From contig JBASFK010000002.1 of NCBI GenBank assembly GCA_049652985.1, positions 124,001 to 188,000 of the forward strand: a stretch of DNA of 64,000 nucleotides, in the 5' to 3' direction. This DNA is from UBA7657 sp049652985 (GTDB lineage: Bacteria > Pseudomonadota > Alphaproteobacteria > Micavibrionales > Micavibrionaceae). Shown piece by piece: positions 26,355-33,241 of this stretch; positions within the stretch are counted from its first letter, which is position 1; every line of letters begins with the position of its first letter. The notes below the pieces were generated by a model. It had not been told where the DNA came from, searched no databases, and was given only the letters and a program-made list of their open reading frames with translations. A program made the translations under genes and the position numbers.

Positions 26355-26452
26355 ATGATTATTTTTATGAATCCAGCCACAGAAATCTTGACCTGTCAGA
26401 CGCATAGCGGCATTGTACGGGCAATCATTTTTCAATATGGTGTTCAGAGTAA

Positions 26453-28459
26453 ATGACAAAACCGCAGGCGCGTCCGAATCCAGTGTCTGATGCCGAGACA
26501 AATTTCAGGCCCATGGCGAACGCCATCAGAACCCTCGCGCTGGACGCGGTGGCGAAGGCGAAATCCGGTCATACCGGGATGCCGATGGGAATGGCCGATG
26601 CCGCGACCGTTCTTTATTCCAAGTTTCTCAAATTCGATCCCAAAAATCCTGAGTGGCCAGACCGCGACCGTTTCGTGCTTTCCGCTGGTCATGGATCGAT
26701 GCTGCTTTATGCGTTGAGTTACCTGACGGGCTATGACGCCATTACGCTTGAGCAGATCAAAAATTTCCGCCAGCTTGGCGCACTCACTGCCGGCCACCCG
26801 GAAGTCGAACACCACGCAGGGATCGAAACCACCACTGGCCCACTGGGCCAGGGCATTTCAACGGCTGTTGGCATGGCCCTCGCCGAGCGCATTCTGAACG
26901 CCCGTTTCGGCGATGATCTGGTCAATCACCATACTTACGTGATCGCCAGTGACGGCGACCTGCAGGAGGGTGTCAGTCACGAAGCCTGCTCCCTCGCCGG
27001 TCACCTTGGTCTCGGCAGGCTGATCGTTCTTTATGACGACAATGAAATTTCCATCGATGGCCCGACTTCGCTCTCGTTCTCTGAAAATATTCCGCAGCGT
27101 TTTGAATCCTACGGCTGGGATGTGTTCAGCGTCGACGGTCATGACTTCGAGGAAATTGAATCCGCACTGGCGAAAGCGAAGGCTTCACCGAAGCCGACGA
27201 TCATCTGCTGCAAGACGCGCATCGGCTACGGACTGCCGACGCAGGAGGGTACTTCCACCGCGCACGGCGCGATCACCGACGCAAAAGAGATCGAGGGCAC
27301 GCGCAAAAACCTCGATTGGCCGCACGAGCCTTTCACCATCCCCGATCAGATTCTTAAATCGTGGCGCGATGTCGGCGAGCAAGGCCGTGAGTGCCATAAT
27401 GACTGGGAAGCGCGCCTCGTTAAGTCGAAACAAAAAGACGAATTCCTTGCAGGACAATCCGGTGATGTTTCAAAAATCATTGCACCGCTGATCGCCGAGG
27501 TTAAAACCAAGTTCGTATCTGAAAAACCGAAACTGGCAACGCGCCAGGCGTCCGGCGTCGTGCTTGAGGCCCTCGTTCCCAAGGTTCCCGCGATGATCGG
27601 CGGCTCGGCTGACCTGACAGGCTCCGTGAACACCAAGATCAAGAACGCCGCAATTGTCGAAGCCGACAAATACAAAGGGCAATACATATACTATGGCGTG
27701 CGCGAGCATGGCATGGCCGCAGCCATGAACGGCATGGCCCTGCATGGCGGGATTATTCCTTATGCCGGCACGTTCCTTGTGTTCACCGATTACTGTCGCC
27801 CGGCCATACGCTTGTCCGCGCTGATGCAGCAGCGCGTTGTCTATGTCATGACGCACGATTCAATCGGCCTCGGTGAAGACGGCCCGACGCACCAGCCCGT
27901 CGAGCATGTTGCCTCGTTCCGCGCGATGCCGAACGTGAATGTGTTCCGCCCATGCGATGGCATTGAAACCGCTGAATCGTGGGAGCTTGCCCTTGGCAAT
28001 CAAAAGGGCCCAAGCATTCTCGCGCTCACGCGCCAGGGGCTGCCGACGATCTGCGAAAACCGCAAGGAAAACATGGTCGCGCGCGGGGCCTATATATTGA
28101 AAGAGAACGGCAAGGACCCGGCCGTAACGCTTTTTGCTTCGGGCTCCGAAGTTGAAATCGCACACAAGGCCTATGAACAACTGACCGGCGAAGGGCTGAA
28201 AGTCCGCCTGGTTTCCGTGCCCTGCATGGACCTGTTCTGCGGGCAGGATGACGCCTATATTGATGGCATTCTCGGCAATGACAGCGTGAAAGTGGCCGTC
28301 GAAGCCGGGGTCCAGCAGGGCTGGGATTGCATGATCGGCCCGGATGGCGTCTTTATCGGTATGAGTTCGTTCGGCGCTTCGGCTCCGTATGAAAAACTCT
28401 ACCAGCATTTCGGGATTACCGCCGAGTCGGTGGTCAAAGCGGTGAAGGAAAAACTCTGA
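26453..28459 (+). CDS. tkt: transketolase
   Basis: 668 residues. The thiamine diphosphate site lies in ASDGDLQEGVSHEACSLAGH, and the substrate-binding motifs HPEVEHHAGIETTTGPLGQG and MTHDSIGLGEDGPTHQPVEH are intact. It exchanges two-carbon ketol units in the pentose phosphate pathway. Its stop overlaps the gap start by one base (TGATG), so the two are co-translated. Confidence 0.98.
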   Translation: MTKPQARPNPVSDAETNFRPMANAIRTLALDAVAKAKSGHTGMPMGMADAATVLYSKFLKFDPKNPEWPDRDRFVLSAGHGSMLLYALSYLTGYDAITLEQIKNFRQLGALTAGHPEVEHHAGIETTTGPLGQGISTAVGMALAERILNARFGDDLVNHHTYVIASDGDLQEGVSHEACSLAGHLGLGRLIVLYDDNEISIDGPTSLSFSENIPQRFESYGWDVFSVDGHDFEEIESALAKAKASPKPTIICCKTRIGYGLPTQEGTSTAHGAITDAKEIEGTRKNLDWPHEPFTIPDQILKSWRDVGEQGRECHNDWEARLVKSKQKDEFLAGQSGDVSKIIAPLIAEVKTKFVSEKPKLATRQASGVVLEALVPKVPAMIGGSADLTGSVNTKIKNAAIVEADKYKGQYIYYGVREHGMAAAMNGMALHGGIIPYAGTFLVFTDYCRPAIRLSALMQQRVVYVMTHDSIGLGEDGPTHQPVEHVASFRAMPNVNVFRPCDGIETAESWELALGNQKGPSILALTRQGLPTICENRKENMVARGAYILKENGKDPAVTLFASGSEVEIAHKAYEQLTGEGLKVRLVSVPCMDLFCGQDDAYIDGILGNDSVKVAVEAGVQQGWDCMIGPDGVFIGMSSFGASAPYEKLYQHFGITAESVVKAVKEKL

Positions 28460-29472
28460 TGGTTCTGCGGGTCGGCATTAACGGTTTCGGACGGATCGGA
28501 CGGCTTTCGGCCCGCGCGATCTATGAACTGAAGCGCCGGGGTGAAATTGAAATCGCCGCCATCAACGACCCGGGCGTCAATAACGTCCACCTGCTGAAAT
28601 ATGATTCAGTTCATGGCCGCGCACCCATGAACATCGTGCGCGACAGCGCCGACCTGATGCATATCGCCGACGATGAAATCCCGCGCTACCGTTCACGCGA
28701 GCCGGAAGAAATTCCGTGGGGCAAGCACAAGGTCGATATCGTGTTTGAATGCACCGGCAAGTTTACCGATAAGGAAGGTGCGTCGAGGCACCTCAAGGGC
28801 GGCGCGAAGAAGGTTCTCGTTTCCGCGCCGTGCAAGACGGACGATATCACCATCGTTTATGGCGTGAACCACAACAAGCTGCAGGCCTCGCACACTATTG
28901 TCTCAAACGCTTCCTGCACCACCAACTGCCTCGGCCCCGTTGCCTATGCGCTGCATAAAGCCATCGGCATCGAGCACGGTTTCATGACCACAATTCACTC
29001 CTATACTGGCGACCAGGTCACGGTGGATGCCTCGCACCAGGACCCCTACCGCGCACGCGCGGCGGCGCTGAACCTGATACCGACCTCGACGGGCGCGGCC
29101 AAGGCGATCGGCAAGGTCCTGCCCGAACTCGACGGCAAGTTGGACGGTGTTTCCATCCGCGTTCCCACGCCGAACGTTTCGCTGGTCGATTTCAAATTCA
29201 CCGCCAAGCGCAAGACAAGCGCCGGGGAAATCAACGAGGCCATGAAAAAGGCCGCCATGGGAGAGCTTAGAAATATCGTCGCTGTTTACGACGAGCCGCT
29301 GGTTTCAAGTGATTTCAACCACGACCCCCACTCCGCCATTTTCAGCCTCGAAGGCACCAAGGTCATCGACGGCGTCTTCGTCCGTGTCATGGCCTGGTAC
29401 GACAATGAATGGGGCTTTTCCTGCCGGATGCTGGATACGGCGCTGGCCATGCATAAGGTCGGCTATAAATAA
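28459..29472 (+). CDS. gap: glyceraldehyde-3-phosphate dehydrogenase
   Basis: 337 residues. The Rossmann start VLRVGINGFGRIGRL and catalytic Cys153 in SNASCTTNCLGP are present. The C-terminal NEWGFSCRMLD matches the family. It oxidises glyceraldehyde 3-phosphate to 1,3-bisphosphoglycerate. tkt-gap followed by an aldolase is a common order for central carbon genes in alphaproteobacteria; pgk, usually next, is absent here. Confidence 0.98.
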   Translation: MVLRVGINGFGRIGRLSARAIYELKRRGEIEIAAINDPGVNNVHLLKYDSVHGRAPMNIVRDSADLMHIADDEIPRYRSREPEEIPWGKHKVDIVFECTGKFTDKEGASRHLKGGAKKVLVSAPCKTDDITIVYGVNHNKLQASHTIVSNASCTTNCLGPVAYALHKAIGIEHGFMTTIHSYTGDQVTVDASHQDPYRARAAALNLIPTSTGAAKAIGKVLPELDGKLDGVSIRVPTPNVSLVDFKFTAKRKTSAGEINEAMKKAAMGELRNIVAVYDEPLVSSDFNHDPHSAIFSLEGTKVIDGVFVRVMAWYDNEWGFSCRMLDTALAMHKVGYK

Positions 29473-29521
29473 ATATTTGACTCATTTCCGGAGCAGGCGC
29501 ATATTTTCGTTTCTCCGTGGC

Positions 29522-29570
29522 AAAGCCGGTCCGTAGCGTAACCCGCTCCGGGCCGGCTTTCATTTTGGGT
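29522..29570 (+). terminator. terminator after gap
   Basis: AAAGCCGG (29522-29529) and CCGGCTTT (29553-29560) form a perfect 8-base stem, with an inner CCGTAGCG...CGCTCCGG region that can extend it. CATTTTGGG follows, a weak T tract. Confidence 0.65.
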
Positions 29571-29617
29571 ATTGAATCAGGCACTTACGAAGCCTTTCCA
29601 CAGGCCTTGAATCTATA

Positions 29618-29631
29618 TTTCTTGCAAGAAA
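29618..29631. promoter_or_regulatory. perfect palindrome before the winged-helix regulator
   Basis: TTTCTTGCAAGAAA is a 14-base perfect palindrome that ends 26 bases before the ATG at 29658. MarR-type regulators bind palindromes of this length, often in their own promoters, so autoregulation is likely but inferred. Confidence 0.45.
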
Positions 29632-29657
29632 AGCTACTTTTTTAGTATCATGCACAC

Positions 29658-30215
29658 ATGGTCAAAATGATGGCTAAAAAGGCGATGACGACGACAGATC
29701 AAAAGATCTGCTACATCATCGATCACCTTGTGGAAGCCCTGGGTAACGAGCCCTCTTCTTCGCTCCGCCGGGCCCTGATTCTCGCCGATATCGACCAATA
29801 TCCCGGCACAACGCAGACAGGCATCATGGAGCGACTCGGCATCCATAAATCCGCCCTGACGCGTGAGATCGAATGGTTATTTAATTACGGCTGCATCATG
29901 CGCCAGGAAAGCAGGGATGACGCCCGCGCTGTCAAACTGCAGGCCTGCGGCTATTCGAAAAAAGGCCTCGATGATGCTCTCTCTTATTTCGAAGGCAGTC
30001 ACGATGCGCTGAAACGCTTCATCGAGAAATTCAATACCATCATGAAGATGGAGAAACCCACCCTGCGCGATGCCAAGATCATTGCCGTTCTCGAGGAGAC
30101 TCGCGGCGCGACGAAGCAGCAGGTTCTTGACAAGCTTTATGAAGGTTCCGCCTCGACTGAAAACCGGGCATTCAACGAGCTGATTGAAGAAGGACTGGTA
30201 AAAGATGTTCGCTAG
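29658..30215 (+). CDS. protein with two winged-helix domains, MarR-like
   Basis: 185 residues. The first winged helix (residues about 30-95) has a MarR-like LADIDQYPGTTQTGIMERLG and a wing with RQESRDDARAV. A helical stretch leads to a second compact HTH-like unit at residues about 133-183 (TLRDAKIIAVLEETRGATKQ). No ligand-binding domain or membrane segment is visible. It lies between gap and the aldolase gene, so control of sugar metabolism is a guess. A 56-codon frame overlaps its stop. Confidence 0.7.
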   Translation: MVKMMAKKAMTTTDQKICYIIDHLVEALGNEPSSSLRRALILADIDQYPGTTQTGIMERLGIHKSALTREIEWLFNYGCIMRQESRDDARAVKLQACGYSKKGLDDALSYFEGSHDALKRFIEKFNTIMKMEKPTLRDAKIIAVLEETRGATKQQVLDKLYEGSASTENRAFNELIEEGLVKDVR

Positions 30216-30375
30216 TAATGTTCATGGTTTTGATTCTTTGCGCGGCCTCGTCGAGGGCGGCCATGACTATGGCAACGTCATCTCTGTTGATTTCAGCCTC
30301 AGCGACAGCTTTGGAGCCAGCGCTGGTGTTCCTTCGACTGCGCAGCCTCTGCGTGGCGTCAGTTTCGGTATGTAA
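30205..30375 (+). CDS. possible small protein, 56 residues
   Basis: A frame starting MFASNVHGFDSLRGLVEGGH begins 11 bases before the regulator's stop and ends in GVSFGM. It has no membrane helix and is rich in Gly, Ser and Val. Codon use looks normal for the genome. The overlap suggests translational coupling. I do not recognise it, and it could be chance, although nothing else fills this 230-base gap. Confidence 0.35.
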   Translation: MFASNVHGFDSLRGLVEGGHDYGNVISVDFSLSDSFGASAGVPSTAQPLRGVSFGM

Positions 30376-30449
30376 TCCTCCCTGATTTGGAACTTGTTTC
30401 CCCAGCCCTTATTGGCTATTTTTAAGCACGCTAAATAAGGGAGATTTTT

Positions 30450-31367
30450 ATGGCCGCAAGAGACGAGCAACTCAAGAAAATTGCCTCAGGCAAAGGTTTT
30501 ATCGCGGCGCTCGACCAGAGCGGCGGCTCGACGCCCAAGGCGCTCGCCCAGTATGGCGTCCCCGAAAGCGCCTATAACGGCGAAGCCGAGATGTTCAAAA
30601 AGGTTCACGAGATGCGCACGCGCATCATCACCGCGCCCGCCTTCAACGGCGAGAAAATCATCGGCGCGATCCTGTTTGAAAAAACCATGGATGACGCGAT
30701 CAAGGGAACGCCGACCGCCAAATATCTCTGGGAAAAACTTGGCGTCGTTCCTTTCCTGAAAATCGACCAGGGCCTTGCCGATGAGAATGAGGGCGTGCAA
30801 CTGATGAAACCCATGCCGAAGCTTGATGGCCTGCTGGGCCGCGCCCGCGATGCCGGGATTTTCGGCACCAAGATGCGTTCTGTCGTGAATAGGGCGTCTG
30901 CAAGTGGAATTGCCGCCGTCGTGAAACAGCAATTCGAGGTTGCGAAACAGATTCTGGGTTACGGGCTTATGCCGATCATCGAGCCCGAAGTGAATATCAA
31001 GGCGGGCGACAAGACCGAATGCGAGAAAATTCTTAAAGCCGAGATTTTAAAAAGCCTTAGCGCCCTGCCCGACGGCCAGCAGGTTATTTTCAAGCTGACC
31101 CTGCCGGAAGAAGCCAATTTCTACCGTGATCTCGTCAATCATAAAAAGACCCTGAAGGTTGTCGCCCTGTCCGGCGGTTATTCGCTCGATGAAGCCTGCA
31201 AGCGGCTGTCTGAGAATGACGGCATTATCGCCAGCTTCTCCCGCGCGCTCAGCAATGACCTGAAAGCTTCGCAGAGTGATGCCGAGTTCAACGCGGCGCT
31301 GCAGAAAGCGATTGATAAAATCTATGCCGCCTCGATCAGCGGCGCGGGTAAGGCACAGGCGGCCTAA
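30450..31367 (+). CDS. class I fructose-bisphosphate aldolase
   Basis: 305 residues. It resembles the short bacterial class I type: KGFIAALDQSGGSTPKALAQ, then FLKIDQGLADENEGVQLMKP, MPIIEPEVNI and VVALSGGYS. The enzyme uses a Schiff-base lysine to cleave fructose 1,6-bisphosphate and needs no metal. It starts MAARDEQL after AGGGAG. It completes a local carbon cluster with tkt and gap. Confidence 0.93.
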   Translation: MAARDEQLKKIASGKGFIAALDQSGGSTPKALAQYGVPESAYNGEAEMFKKVHEMRTRIITAPAFNGEKIIGAILFEKTMDDAIKGTPTAKYLWEKLGVVPFLKIDQGLADENEGVQLMKPMPKLDGLLGRARDAGIFGTKMRSVVNRASASGIAAVVKQQFEVAKQILGYGLMPIIEPEVNIKAGDKTECEKILKAEILKSLSALPDGQQVIFKLTLPEEANFYRDLVNHKKTLKVVALSGGYSLDEACKRLSENDGIIASFSRALSNDLKASQSDAEFNAALQKAIDKIYAASISGAGKAQAA

Positions 31368-32380
31368 GGTTTGCCCGCCCACAGAACTTGGTCGATATCC
31401 TCCGCCCCGCTTGCCAGCATGACGAGTCTGTCCACGCCGAGCGCATTGCCGCCTGATTCCGGCAGGCCGTATTCCAGCGCCTTCAGGAAATCCTCGTCGA
31501 ACGGGTAGCGGTAGCCGTATAGTTTTTCCTTCAGGTCGATTTCCTCGTGAAATCTTTTGCGCTGTTCTACCGGGTCGACCAGTTCGCCGAAGGCGTTGCA
31601 AACTTCCACGCCGCAGACATACATTTCGAACCGTTCGGCGAAGCGAGGGTCTTCGGGTTTCTTTCGCGCAAGTGAGGCCATGCTGACCGGGTAGTCGTAC
31701 AAAATGGCCGGAGCGCCCGCGCCCAGATGTGGCTCGATCTTTTCCGCCATCACCCGGAAGAACAGATCGTCCCAGCGGTCGCCGTCCGCGACCCTGATTC
31801 CCCGGGCCGCGACGGCCTTTGAAAACCTAGCGGTATCCTCGAGGTAATCCCCAAGCCTGATTTCCGAATATTTCTCAAATGCTTCTGATACTGAAATAAT
31901 ATTCCAGTTTAAGAACGGGTCCGATAATATTCCCCTGTATTTATATTCTTTAATTTCAAGGTCATTTGCGACCCCCCGCAGCAGGCCCATGCAGTCATCC
32001 ATGATGTCGCGGTAGCCACCCGGTGCCCGGTACCATTCCAGCATGGTGAATTCAGGGCTGTGGAGGCGGCTGCCCTCGCCGTTCCGGAACACATGGCAGA
32101 GCTGGTAAATGCGCGGCAGGCCCGCAACCATCAGCTTTTTCATGGCGAATTCGGGGCTGGTATGGAGGTACATGTCCCGCTCATGGGTCAGGTCGGGCTT
32201 GAGGATTTCGGTCTTGAACCCGTGGATATGGGTGTCCATGACCGGGCAGACCTGTAGGATAGGTGTTTCGACCTCCTGGAAGCTCTGGCCATCGAAAAAG
32301 GCCCTGACCGAGCGTAAAACCTTGCTACGGGCCTCTAAAAACGGCTTTTTACGTTCGAAATTATGGGGCTGCCACCACAT
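31364..32380 (-). CDS. epmA: elongation factor P--(R)-beta-lysine ligase (EpmA/GenX)
   Basis: 338 residues, a lysyl-tRNA-synthetase paralogue that lacks the anticodon-binding domain. Class II motifs include FRNGEGSRLHSPEFTMLEWY and the C-terminal GGNALGVDRLVML. EpmA attaches beta-lysine to a lysine of EF-P to ease polyproline translation. The beta-lysine maker EpmB is a lysine 2,3-aminomutase relative; a candidate of that superfamily is at 43836. EF-P itself is not in the window. Confidence 0.93.
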   Translation of the reverse strand: MWWQPHNFERKKPFLEARSKVLRSVRAFFDGQSFQEVETPILQVCPVMDTHIHGFKTEILKPDLTHERDMYLHTSPEFAMKKLMVAGLPRIYQLCHVFRNGEGSRLHSPEFTMLEWYRAPGGYRDIMDDCMGLLRGVANDLEIKEYKYRGILSDPFLNWNIISVSEAFEKYSEIRLGDYLEDTARFSKAVAARGIRVADGDRWDDLFFRVMAEKIEPHLGAGAPAILYDYPVSMASLARKKPEDPRFAERFEMYVCGVEVCNAFGELVDPVEQRKRFHEEIDLKEKLYGYRYPFDEDFLKALEYGLPESGGNALGVDRLVMLASGAEDIDQVLWAGKP

Positions 32381-32456
32381 TCATAAGCCTATAAAAAACT
32401 TGCAATCCGGCCTTATTAACGCTAAAAAGCGCCTCTGTTCAACAAGGAATAAGATT

Positions 32457-32711
32457 ATGAAAGCCGAAGGACACCCCGATTACCACACCATCACGATCAA
32501 GATGACGGATGGCACGACCTACCAGACGCGCAGCACGTATGGCAAAGAAGGCGATGTCCTGAACCTCGACATCGACCCCCTGACCCACCCGGCATGGCAA
32601 GGCGGCACGGGCAAGATCCTTGAAAAAGGCGCCCTGTCCAAGTTCGAAAAACGCTTCGCCAATTTCGGCGCGCTTTCGAGCGGCGGCAAAAAGGACGAAG
32701 GCAAGAAGTAA
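32457..32711 (+). CDS. rpmE: 50S ribosomal protein L31, cysteine-free type
   Basis: 84 residues starting MKAEGHPDYHTITIKMTDGT. Family landmarks are HPAWQGG and KFEKRF. There is no cysteine, so it is the zinc-independent form. AAGGAAT lies 6 bases before ATG 32457. A strong terminator follows at 32735. It is divergent from epmA. Confidence 0.93.
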   Translation: MKAEGHPDYHTITIKMTDGTTYQTRSTYGKEGDVLNLDIDPLTHPAWQGGTGKILEKGALSKFEKRFANFGALSSGGKKDEGKK

Positions 32712-32734
32712 TTCTCCGCCCTTCCTTCAAAGAC

Positions 32735-32764
32735 AAACGCCCGGCAACCCGGGCGTTTTTTATT
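32735..32764 (+). terminator. intrinsic terminator after rpmE
   Basis: ACGCCCGG (32737-32744) pairs with CCGGGCGT (32749-32756) around CAAC, followed by TTTTTATTT. Confidence 0.9.
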
Positions 32765-32801
32765 TCTGGACCGCCGGGCGGGCGCATACTACCTTTGATC
32801 C

Positions 32802-33026
32802 ATGGCTCAGACCCGCGAATACAAAGTCATTCTCTACCGCGAAGGCATGTTCGGTTCGCTGTTTCTCGGCAGCTCGAAAGTTGATCCCGAGCGCTTTTCC
32901 GATTTCCTGAACCGCAACGCGGCGCAGGGCTGGCGGGTCGTTACGATGGAAAAGGAATTCCGCCGGATGCTGCTGTTCTTCCAGAGAGAAGCATTTTTGG
33001 TCGTTCTTGAAAGGGAAAAGGTTTAA
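32802..33026 (+). CDS. DUF4177-like small protein
   Basis: 74 residues. The pattern YKVILYREGMFGSLFLGSSK, then FLNRNAAQGWRVVTMEKEFR and FLVVLER matches the short DUF4177 beta-alpha-beta type, whose function is unknown. It precedes a small membrane protein by 2 bases, and both are probably one transcript. Confidence 0.7.
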   Translation: MAQTREYKVILYREGMFGSLFLGSSKVDPERFSDFLNRNAAQGWRVVTMEKEFRRMLLFFQREAFLVVLEREKV

Positions 33027-33028
33027 TC

Positions 33029-33241
33029 ATGCAACGTTCGCTTTTACTTATTCTGATCGGCCTCGTCATCGCTGGTGCGGCCCTCATCATCCTCAGCATC
33101 TGGGGTGTCGATCTCGGCGTGGCGCTGTTCAAAATCCTGGCGACTATCGGCGTGCTTGTTTTGCTGGTCGGATTTCTCATGGTCGTCAAAATGGATTTCG
33201 GCGAGCACAAGCGCCTTAAGGACCAGGACTATCTCGATTAG
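33029..33241 (+). CDS. small two-helix membrane protein
   Basis: 70 residues with two membrane helices (LLLILIGLVIAGAALIILSI and LFKILATIGVLVLLVGFLMV) and a charged C-terminus (DFGEHKRLKDQDYLD). No family is recognised. It follows the DUF4177-like gene directly, and its TAG stop overlaps the valS stop on the other strand by 4 bases. Confidence 0.7.
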   Translation: MQRSLLLILIGLVIAGAALIILSIWGVDLGVALFKILATIGVLVLLVGFLMVVKMDFGEHKRLKDQDYLD

